Positions 1-5,611 of a stretch of DNA of 12,161 bases are shown piece after piece; the stretch's first letter is position 1, and the number at the start of each line of letters is the position of its first letter. The position numbers and the translations under genes are program-made. Below the pieces are notes generated by a model that saw only the letters and a program-made list of their open reading frames with translations, had not been told where the DNA came from and did not search any database. The stretch is taken from positions 1 through 12,161 of the forward strand of contig CAZDOD010000082.1 of NCBI GenBank assembly GCA_964506935.1, read 5' to 3'. Source of the stretch: CAZDOD01 sp964506935 (lineage in GTDB: Bacteria > Desulfobacterota > Zymogenia > Zymogenales > Zymogenaceae).

Positions 1-176
1 TGTTTCGGTTGAGTCATTTATCTCGTTTTAAAGGGTCTTTATCTACTCACATCTGAAATTCGACAGTATATAGACGCTTTTTTATTAAATACGAGACAAG
101 ATATCAATTTCATTAAGCTTTTTTGAAAGAAGCATTAATAAAGCCAGGGAAATTCCAAAGAGATAGTTTCTTTCGC

Positions 177-1751
177 TCACTTCTCTCTCGAGCCGAGGCG
201 CATCCGATATCGTATGCTGTTTTCGGTGTCCTTTATAAATGCGAGGTTTTCAATATTTTTGTATGCCCTGTCGGTCGCATCGCTGAGGGTCTTCCCGCCG
301 CTGACGAGATGCAACACCCTGCCGCCGTCGGTGATAAGCTCGCCAGTCTCGTTCAGGTTGGTGCCCCCGAAGAATACGACACTTTCGCTGTCGTCATTGA
401 TGATTTTCTCAAGGCCCTCGATCCTGAATCCCCTCCCGTATCTTCCGGGATAGCCCTGATACCACCCCTTCTTACTCCTGCTGGGGCCGGTCATGGCAAC
501 CACGTTGATGTAGTGGTTTTGGTCCCATTCGGCCTCCCCGTCGGGCAATTCCTTTTTCAGCTCGTCGAGCCTCCCCTCGCACGCCGCCGATGTTATCTTG
601 AAGATATCGGTCTTGAGTTTTCTTGATACGACCTCCCATTCGGGGTCGCCGTGCCTTACGTTGACCTCGAATACGCTCAAGCTATTGTCCTCATTGAGGT
701 TAAGGCCGAAATAGAGGACGCCCCTGTAATCCCAGCCCATGTAGTATATCTTTTCTGTAAAAGGCGTTGCGACCTCTTTGATTATCTTGTCTGTTATCGA
801 TTCTTCCTCAAGCAGCTTATGGGGGCAGTATGATCCAGTCCCTCCGGTGTTCGGATTTATCAGGCTCGCGCTTTTTTCTTTTAGCTCGGTCGCCAGAAAG
901 ATATCTCTCTCTTCGGGGGTCATGTGTTTTAAGTTTTGGGGCGGTTTTATCCCGTGTTTTTCGAGGGCGTTTCTTATCCCGCCCAGGCCCCTCCCGTAGT
1001 GGAAATAGAACATCCCCAATAGGTCGTCGTGATCGAATGCCGCCTTGTAGTCCTGGGCGAAAACCCTGAGCGGCAAAAAGGTCTTACCGTCGCAGTAGAT
1101 GAAAAACGAGATCTCTGTCCCGAATTTTCTGTCCTCGACCACCGCGTTTAGATTATTCGGCCCGTGGTTCTCAAATTCCCTGTTTACGAGGATTCTTGCG
1201 AGCGCCTCCTCGGCGTCTTCAGTCGTGTTGCAGACGATGCTCCCCTTGCCGGCCGCTACGCCGCCCGCCTTGACGACGACCGGATGATCAAGCCCCCTCA
1301 CATAATCTACCGCCTCCTGATGTGATTTCGGGTCGAATACCCTGTATGTCGGCTTTATCCCAATCTCGCCTAAGATTTTATTGGTAAATAGCCTGTCTCC
1401 CTCTATCTTCGAATATTCCCTCGTCGGCCCTAACACCCTGATCTTGGCGTCGGTCAAAAGGTCGACAATCCCCTCGCAAAGCGGCGCCTCCGGGCCGACG
1501 TCGACGAGATCTATTCCCTTTTCTTTGCAGAAGTCCACCACAGGTCCGAAACTTTTCTGCTCGTCGATCTTCGCCTTGAGATCAGGGACCGATTCTATCC
1601 TTCCACCCCGTCCTTCCCTCGTATATTTTTCGATTCCCTCAACTCCCAATAGATAAACCTTGTCGACATACTCGCTCTCGGCATATTTCAGGGCGAGGGC
1701 GTGGCCCCTCCCGCCCGTGTCGTGGACATATACTTTTTTTCCACCGCCCAT
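177..1751 (-). CDS. purD: Divergent PurD-like ATP-grasp ligase (phosphoribosylamine-glycine ligase family)
   Basis: This 524-residue protein is recognisably of the PurD family, which joins glycine to phosphoribosylamine using ATP in cytosolic purine synthesis. Visible landmarks are a glycine-rich N-terminal motif GGRGHA (13-18), GPEAPL (86-91), an ATP-grasp loop KAGGVAAGKG (161-170), AQDYK (232-236), NTGGTGSYCP (301-310), and the metal-binding strand FEVNVRHGDPE (361-371), which keeps the Glu and Asn expected to hold Mg. Typical PurD is about 420-430 residues. The excess is mostly an insert at about 241-298, between AQDYK and NTGG, plus a shorter one near 421-433. Several near-invariant residues differ: GGREHA has become GGRGHA, KADG is KAGG, NTGGMG is NTGGTG, and GDPETQ is GDPEWE. 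The fold and ATP use are clear. The substrate is less so: it may be the housekeeping PurD of a divergent lineage or a paralogue with another substrate. The ATG at 1751 is the first in-frame start, and no strong ribosome binding site precedes it. Confidence 0.75.
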   Translation of the reverse strand: MGGGKKVYVHDTGGRGHALALKYAESEYVDKVYLLGVEGIEKYTREGRGGRIESVPDLKAKIDEQKSFGPVVDFCKEKGIDLVDVGPEAPLCEGIVDLLTDAKIRVLGPTREYSKIEGDRLFTNKILGEIGIKPTYRVFDPKSHQEAVDYVRGLDHPVVVKAGGVAAGKGSIVCNTTEDAEEALARILVNREFENHGPNNLNAVVEDRKFGTEISFFIYCDGKTFLPLRVFAQDYKAAFDHDDLLGMFYFHYGRGLGGIRNALEKHGIKPPQNLKHMTPEERDIFLATELKEKSASLINPNTGGTGSYCPHKLLEEESITDKIIKEVATPFTEKIYYMGWDYRGVLYFGLNLNEDNSLSVFEVNVRHGDPEWEVVSRKLKTDIFKITSAACEGRLDELKKELPDGEAEWDQNHYINVVAMTGPSRSKKGWYQGYPGRYGRGFRIEGLEKIINDDSESVVFFGGTNLNETGELITDGGRVLHLVSGGKTLSDATDRAYKNIENLAFIKDTENSIRYRMRLGSREK

Positions 1752-1765
1752 ATATTAACCTAACC

Positions 1766-1780
1766 TTAATATGATATTAA
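1766..1780. promoter_or_regulatory. Perfect 15-bp palindrome upstream of the PurD-like gene (candidate operator)
   Basis: TTAATAT and ATATTAA flank a single central base, about 15 nt upstream of the PurD-like start codon at 1751. Further upstream there is a perfect -35-like TTGACA on the minus strand (1844-1849), but only a poor -10 (TAACTT, 1821-1826) at 17-bp spacing. AT-rich palindromes arise easily by chance, so an operator role is only a suggestion. Confidence 0.25.
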
Positions 1781-1955
1781 CAGCAACTAACTACCCACCC
1801 TCAATAACACGTTGTCATTTAAGTTAGTAGATTTAAGGTCGATTGTCAAGACGCAATTTGGATATGTCGTTGAATGGGGGAGGGATGTCGTCAATATCGT
1901 ATATGACTGATCGTCCACATGTTCATCTTTTGGCCTAACATTTAAAATTTTCTAC

Positions 1956-1984
1956 TTGAAATGTGCGGGATTATTTTGTATATT
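1956..1984 (+). promoter_or_regulatory. Sigma70-type promoter of the paraoxonase-like lipoprotein gene
   Basis: TTGAAA (1956-1961) and TATATT (1979-1984) are separated by exactly 17 bp, each one base from consensus. The predicted transcript starts near 1991 and leaves a leader of about 25 nt. That leader contains the AGGGG ribosome binding site in front of the ATG at 2016. This placement rules out an upstream in-frame ATG at 1956 as the start codon. Confidence 0.55.
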
Positions 1985-2015
1985 TTCAAACAGACATATT
2001 TATAGGGGTAAAATA

Positions 2016-3077
2016 ATGAACGGAAAGATGAAGGGAAAGATGAGGGGAAAGATATCAGGAATTTTAATCTTGGTTATTTCCTTGATGTTTCTTTTTGGAT
2101 GCGCCAAAAACATCAAGACGGAGATACCGATTGAAGGCTGCATCAAAATAACCGGGATGCCGGGGGCGGAGGACTTCGCGTACATCGAGGCCAGAAATAT
2201 CCTCGTCGTTTCGAGCTGTGACAGGAGGAGCCCGGAAGGGGTCGACGGAAAGCTCTTCTGGATAGACCTCTCGCTTTCGCCCGAAAGGGAGGTGGCGAAT
2301 CTAATCGATATCATTTATCCTGAGGGCTTCAAGCCCCACGGCGTGAGCTTCGTCCCATCCGGGAGGGGCGGCACGCTCTATGTGGTCTCGCATCCGGGGA
2401 TCGAGGGGAAGATGCACACGATCGAGGTCTTTTCCCTAAACGGGGGCTGGAAACATGTCGAGACGCTTACGAGCGATCTCCTTACGAGCCCCAACGATCT
2501 CGTGGCTCTTCCCGACGGGACGATCTTTGTCTCCAACGATTTCGGCGGAGGAGGGAAAACCCTCAAGATGATCGACGCCCTCCTTCATATAAAGAGCGGT
2601 AATGTTGCCTACTATGACGGGGGCGAGTTTGTTGACCTCGGAGATCCCGAGTCCTACGGAAACGGGATTACTTATGCCGAGGAGGAGGACGGGGAGTACA
2701 TCTACCGCGCCGCACTGATGAATAGGTCGATCAAGAAGTTCAAGATCGAGAGGGTGGATGGCAAGGCCGTCGGGCTGACCTACGTATCAAAAGTCAAGAT
2801 CAATAGCATGCCCGACAACCTCGAGATCGATGGCGACGGTAATATCTATACAGCCGCGCACTACAACTCGTTTACCTTCTTGAAGCACTCAAAGGACAGC
2901 GCCGAGATTTCGCCGACACAGATCTTTAAGGTGACGCCCGCTGGCGAGGTCACCGAACTCTACGCCAACAAGGGGGGTGAGATATCGGCGGGGAGCGTCG
3001 GCCGAGTCATCAATGGCAGGCTCTATATCGGCCAGGTCTTCGGGGACTATGTCCTTTCGTGTCCGTGTGCGGAGTAG
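2016..3077 (+). CDS. Paraoxonase (PON)-like six-bladed beta-propeller lipoprotein, predicted lactonase
   Basis: This 353-residue protein starts with a Lys/Arg-rich stretch, a hydrophobic segment (13-27) and a lipobox LFGC. Cys29 would be lipid-modified, and Ala at +2 favours the outer membrane. The rest follows mammalian PON1, a calcium-dependent lactonase/arylesterase. From memory of PON1, the calcium ligands Glu53, Asn168, Asn224, Asp269 and Asn270 correspond to Glu52 (GAED), Asn160 (SPND), Asn216 (GNGI), and Asp267/Asn268 (MPDN). The catalytic histidine pair His115/His134 corresponds to His108 (KPHGVS) and His126 (VSHPG). The PON1 disulfide partners match Cys42 and one of Cys349/Cys351 near the C terminus. 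The likely reaction is hydrolysis of lactones, possibly acyl-homoserine lactones or lipid-derived lactones, at the cell envelope; the substrate is inferred. The ATG at 2016 is preferred because AGGGG lies 7 nt upstream and a good promoter precedes it. The gene stands alone, with its own promoter and terminator. Confidence 0.8.
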   Translation: MNGKMKGKMRGKISGILILVISLMFLFGCAKNIKTEIPIEGCIKITGMPGAEDFAYIEARNILVVSSCDRRSPEGVDGKLFWIDLSLSPEREVANLIDIIYPEGFKPHGVSFVPSGRGGTLYVVSHPGIEGKMHTIEVFSLNGGWKHVETLTSDLLTSPNDLVALPDGTIFVSNDFGGGGKTLKMIDALLHIKSGNVAYYDGGEFVDLGDPESYGNGITYAEEEDGEYIYRAALMNRSIKKFKIERVDGKAVGLTYVSKVKINSMPDNLEIDGDGNIYTAAHYNSFTFLKHSKDSAEISPTQIFKVTPAGEVTELYANKGGEISAGSVGRVINGRLYIGQVFGDYVLSCPCAE

Positions 3078-3129
3078 GCTGGAAGTTTATTAAAGATATT
3101 TGAAAAAGAGATAGTCTGATAATTTTTAC

Positions 3130-3155
3130 GGGCAGATAACATCTGCCCTTTTTTT
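3130..3155 (+). terminator. Rho-independent terminator after the PON-like gene
   Basis: An 8-bp perfect stem GGGCAGAT/ATCTGCCC (3130-3137 and 3141-3148) with a 3-nt loop is followed by seven T residues (3149-3155). It sits 53 nt after the stop codon. No T tract follows the hairpin on the minus strand, so it acts in the plus direction only. Confidence 0.88.
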
Positions 3156-3211
3156 GTTTTGTTTCTTTTCAAAATAAAAATTGCAGCTTATCGTATGTTG
3201 TGGTAGGATTT

Positions 3212-3283
3212 GGGGCGTGTCCCGACACGCCCCTACGATACGTGTTAAAAAGACCTTGTAAGGGCGGCTCGTGAGCCGCCCTT
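3212..3283. repeat. Composite palindromic repeat, copy 1 (palindromes A and B)
   Basis: Palindrome A is GGGGCGTGTC, CC, GACACGCCCC (3212-3233), with 10-bp perfect arms. Palindrome B is AGGGCGGCTC, GT, GAGCCGCCCT (3261-3282), also with 10-bp arms and extendable by one A-T pair. They are joined by a 27-nt AT-rich spacer. The same 71-nt unit recurs at 8653-8723 without gaps. By hand alignment about 60 of 71 positions are identical. The copy lies in a convergent intergenic region downstream of the PON-like gene. Confidence 0.85.
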
Positions 3284-3314
3284 TATAAATACTAGCATTG
3301 CGGTGGATCGAAAA

Positions 3315-3350
3315 AGATTGCTTCGCTCCCTCCGGTCGCTCGCAATGACA
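3315..3350 (-). repeat. REP-like repeat C, copy 1 (inverted)
   Basis: Read on the minus strand, this unit begins GTCATTGCGAG and ends CGAAGCAATCT, as copy 2 does at 3384-3418. The two copies face each other, so 11-bp segments at both ends can pair perfectly (3315-3325 with 3408-3418, and 3339-3349 with 3385-3395). They could form one long hairpin of about 104 nt, or two local ones. Confidence 0.75.
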
Positions 3351-3383
3351 TGTTGGTTGTTTCCAATGGTATTTTTTTACTCC

Positions 3384-3418
3384 CGTCATTGCGAGGAGCG
3401 TAAATGACGAAGCAATCT
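3384..3418 (+). repeat. REP-like repeat C, copy 2
   Basis: The unit contains an internal hairpin: CGTCATT (3384-3390) pairs with AATGACG (3403-3409) around a 12-nt loop. It ends in GAAGCAATCT. It is an inverted partner of the copy at 3315-3350 and a relative of the copy at 8748-8783. It lies just past the 3' end of the HD-domain gene and may act as a transcript end for that operon; no T tract is visible. Confidence 0.75.
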
Positions 3419-3451
3419 GTCTCTTATCAATACCAAACATATCTAATCCCA

Positions 3452-4195
3452 TCAATCCCCCATCAAATACAACCCTTTTGCAATCTCCCTCCCCGTATTG
3501 GTCTTAAATATCTTTTCTATAAATCCTTTTAGTTTTCCCTCGTCAGAGGTATTCACCTCGTCCGGGATATTTACGAGCCAGTCGGCGTCCCAGATGATTC
3601 GAAACTCGGGGGTGTCGATGTCGCCCACGCTGTGGTGGTTTCCGACGATGTCGCACACGTGCTCGATCGTTTCTTCGGTAATCCCCATCCCCTCCATGAT
3701 CCTTCGTGCCACAGGCGGCCCCTCGATCTCCTGGTACTTTGGCGAAGATGAACTGTACTTTTTCTCCGCCTCCCTAATCCCGATGTCGTGAAGCAGCGCC
3801 GCGGCGGTGACGACCTTCGGGTCGCCCCCCTCAATCTTTAAGATATCGCGGGCGAACTCGAAGACCGAGAGGGCGTGGGTGATCCTTTTCTGGTCGCCCG
3901 AAAACTCCCTCTTTACCTCCTCGATCAGTCTGTCGGCAAGCGATATCTCCGATGCGGTTTCGACATCGAGGCTCTTGGGGTCGTATCCGAGGCACTCCTT
4001 TGCGTGGTCGCACCACTGGGCGCAGCCCAGGCTTATCTTCGGATTCTCGATGCGCTTTCCACAACTTTTGCAGCGCCTGGCGGCGTCGTCCTTGAAGAAC
4101 TCGACCGTGGTTTCGCAACCGCCACACTCAACCTCGAAGATGTCCCCCGGCCTCCAGTAGCGGGTGTCCTGACCCGGACATATCGTCTTTTTCAT
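3452..4195 (-). CDS. HD-domain phosphohydrolase with N-terminal cysteine-rich (zinc-ribbon) domain
   Basis: This is a 247-residue protein. The N-terminal third has paired cysteines (Cys24/Cys27 and Cys42/Cys45) typical of a zinc ribbon, followed by Cys58, Cys62 and Cys68. The C-terminal part is an HD domain: His107 (THALSV), His136-Asp137 (LLHDIG), His187/His188 (GNHHSVGD) and Asp203/Asp205 (IIWDADWL) supply the metal ligands. HD enzymes hydrolyse phosphate esters, often of nucleotides; the substrate here is unknown. The ATG at 4195 is chosen over the in-frame ATG at 4324. A strong ribosome binding site (AGGGAAGGGA) precedes 4195, and the longer version would overlap the upstream gene by 116 nt. 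It is the third gene of the Rrf2/Fe-S operon, 13 nt after its neighbour, which suggests a role in the same redox or stress response. Confidence 0.8.
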   Translation of the reverse strand: MKKTICPGQDTRYWRPGDIFEVECGGCETTVEFFKDDAARRCKSCGKRIENPKISLGCAQWCDHAKECLGYDPKSLDVETASEISLADRLIEEVKREFSGDQKRITHALSVFEFARDILKIEGGDPKVVTAAALLHDIGIREAEKKYSSSSPKYQEIEGPPVARRIMEGMGITEETIEHVCDIVGNHHSVGDIDTPEFRIIWDADWLVNIPDEVNTSDEGKLKGFIEKIFKTNTGREIAKGLYLMGD

Positions 4196-4208
4196 CGGTA
4201 TCCCTTCC

Positions 4209-4988
4209 CTATGTCGAAGCTCGTTTTTTATCAAGTGAGCGCCCGACCTCTTCTGTTTCCAATATCTCACCGTCCCTCCCGACGACCACCCTCGTGACGT
4301 CGATATCCGACCCGGCCAGCTCAAGGGCCTTTTCGGCGACCATCATGTAACCGAAGCAGCACGGGACCTCCATGTGGACGATGGACAGCGAATTGAGATC
4401 GGCCTCTTTGATAATCGAAGAGAGGATCTCGATGTCCCTTGCGGGGTCGTCGAATTTCGGACAACCGATGGCAACGGCGCGGCCACAGACGAAATCCCTG
4501 TGGAGGTTTGGATAGGCGGCGGCGGCACAGTCTGCCAGAAGCACGAGATCAGCCCCCTTCAGAAAGGACGCATTGGGACTGAGTAGCTTCAGTTTTATGG
4601 GCCAGTGGCCGAGCTCCGATTGGGCTTTAGATAATATCGCACCCCTGGGATTTCTTTCGGGTCTTTTTAACTCCATCTCGAAAGATCCCGGACAGCCGCA
4701 GGCGAGGGGCTTTGCATCCGATAAATCGGGCTTATGATTCGGGTGGGAGTGTCCATCAAGGAGCCTATCGACCTCCATCTCGTCGAAATCTTCGGCCTCC
4801 CGTTCGATTATCGTTAGCGCCCCTTCTGGGCAATCGCCGATGCACGCGCCTAATCCGTCGCAATATATGTCGCCTACGAGCTTCGCCTTGCCGTCCACCA
4901 GCTCAAGCGCGCCCTCGGCGCAGGCGAGGATGCATTCCCCGCAACCCGTGCATTTTTCCTCATCTATCTCAATTATCTTTCTTTTCAT
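4209..4988 (-). CDS. Ferredoxin-domain Fe-S protein with cysteine-rich C-terminal domain
   Basis: This is a 259-residue cytosolic protein with no signal peptide. Residues 5-60 form a ferredoxin module. The first cluster motif is classical: Cys13, Cys16, Cys19, Cys23. The second has Cys43, Cys49 and Cys53 but Leu46 where the second cysteine would be (CDGLGACIGDCP). The rest (about 95-240) holds further cysteines: Cys97/Cys99 (ACGCPG), Cys154 (LADCAA), Cys168, Cys176 (IGCPK) and Cys210-Cys211 (EVPCCFGY). It belongs to a family I recognise in anaerobes with no established function, sometimes, as I recall, near hybrid-cluster (hydroxylamine reductase) genes. The start codon overlaps the end of the Rrf2 gene by 20 nt, and AGAGG lies 8 nt upstream, so the two are co-transcribed and probably translationally coupled. 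An electron-transfer or redox-sensing role is inferred. Confidence 0.8.
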   Translation of the reverse strand: MKRKIIEIDEEKCTGCGECILACAEGALELVDGKAKLVGDIYCDGLGACIGDCPEGALTIIEREAEDFDEMEVDRLLDGHSHPNHKPDLSDAKPLACGCPGSFEMELKRPERNPRGAILSKAQSELGHWPIKLKLLSPNASFLKGADLVLLADCAAAAYPNLHRDFVCGRAVAIGCPKFDDPARDIEILSSIIKEADLNSLSIVHMEVPCCFGYMMVAEKALELAGSDIDVTRVVVGRDGEILETEEVGRSLDKKRAST

Positions 4989-5409
4989 CTAAATTGCCTC
5001 TAAATATATTTTTGATGTCGGCAAGACTCCTACTTGACAGGTAGTCCCTTATCTCATTTTGCACATCGCTCAAGAGGCCCCCGAAGATGCAGCCGTTCCC
5101 GTTGCAGATACGTTTCTCGAAAAGGCACTCATTCGCGGTCAGTTCCCCCTCTATCGACTCGTAGACGTCAAGGAGGGCTATCTTTCCGGCGGGGAGAGAC
5201 AACATAAATCCTCCCTTGGGGCCCCTTGTTGATTCGACAAACCCGGTCTTTGAGAGTCGCTGAAGCACCTTCGAGAGGTGGTTCTGGGAGACGTTTAAAG
5301 TTTTGGCAATCCCTTTCGCCGAGTGGACCCTGTCGGGCTCCTGGGCGAGAAGCACCATGGTGTGTATGGCGAGGGATGCGGCCTCGGATATTTTAAGGAT
5401 GCTTTTCAT
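4969..5409 (-). CDS. Rrf2-family transcriptional regulator (IscR/NsrR-like, Fe-S binding)
   Basis: This is a 146-residue Rrf2 protein. Residues about 5-75 are the winged helix-turn-helix, with the recognition region VSQNHLSKVLQRL (40-52) and the wing RGPKGGF (62-68). Cys95, Cys102 and Cys107 lie after the dimerisation helix, where IscR and NsrR bind their Fe-S cluster. The spacing is C-x6-C-x4-C rather than the C-x5-C-x5-C I recall for E. coli IscR. Family members sense Fe-S status, nitric oxide or redox state through the cluster. It heads the operon with the Fe-S protein and the HD protein. An inverted repeat overlaps its own promoter (5439-5454), so autoregulation is likely. Which signal it senses cannot be told from sequence. 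The ATG at 5409 gives a full-length family N terminus; its ribosome binding site is weak. Confidence 0.88.
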   Translation of the reverse strand: MKSILKISEAASLAIHTMVLLAQEPDRVHSAKGIAKTLNVSQNHLSKVLQRLSKTGFVESTRGPKGGFMLSLPAGKIALLDVYESIEGELTANECLFEKRICNGNGCIFGGLLSDVQNEIRDYLSSRSLADIKNIFRGNLDEKKDN

Positions 5410-5438
5410 TGGATTCTCGATATATAATATAAGTAATC

Positions 5439-5473
5439 AGGTACTATTATACCTATATAAGATGATCTGTCAA
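5439..5473 (-). promoter_or_regulatory. Rrf2-operon promoter with operator over the -10 box
   Basis: On the minus strand, a consensus TTGACA (5468-5473) and a consensus TATAAT (5446-5451) are 16 bp apart. The predicted start is near 5439, giving a leader of about 30 nt. A perfect inverted repeat AGGTA-N6-TACCT (5439-5454) spans the -10 box and the start site. A repressor bound there would block RNA polymerase, and the Rrf2 protein encoded just downstream is the obvious candidate. Confidence 0.6.
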
Positions 5474-5539
5474 GTATTTTTTTAGAAAAGATGTGGACAT
5501 TTCCGTTTTGATTTTTTCTTCTGGATCATCACAAAAAGG

Positions 5540-5568
5540 TTGAAGATAACAAAAAATAGTGATAAAAA
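5540..5568 (+). promoter_or_regulatory. Possible glnA promoter
   Basis: TTGAAG (5540-5545) and TAAAAA (5563-5568) are 17 bp apart, each matching four of six consensus positions. The predicted start is near 5575, about 37 nt before the glnA start codon. The region is very A-rich, so the call is weak. I see no sigma54-type GG/GC promoter here. Confidence 0.3.
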
Positions 5569-5611
5569 TAGTCTTCTATCTTTCAAAATAACAATAGAGG
5601 AGAAAATATAA

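Noticed and set aside
1..176. Search for a gene or terminator downstream of the PurD-like gene
   Set aside because: Only AT-rich sequence and a weak imperfect hairpin near 117-133 are visible; nothing firm enough to annotate.
123..626. 167-codon open frame antisense to the 3' part of the PurD-like gene
   Set aside because: Lies opposite clear PurD-family sequence and has no ribosome binding site or recognisable motif.
1863..1937. Short open frame of about 24 codons in the purD/PON intergenic region
   Set aside because: No ribosome binding site, no promoter at a fitting distance and no recognisable product.
1956..2015. Longer N terminus for the PON-like protein starting at 1956
   Set aside because: The extra 20 codons cover the promoter, would bury the signal peptide, and lack a ribosome binding site.
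3212..3418. Possible CRISPR array
   Set aside because: The repeats are few, of different kinds, in both orientations and not regularly spaced, and no cas gene is present.
3126..3455. 109-codon open frame on the minus strand between the PON-like and HD genes
   Set aside because: It is made almost entirely of palindromic repeats and the terminator hairpin, and shows no protein-like domain or ribosome binding site.
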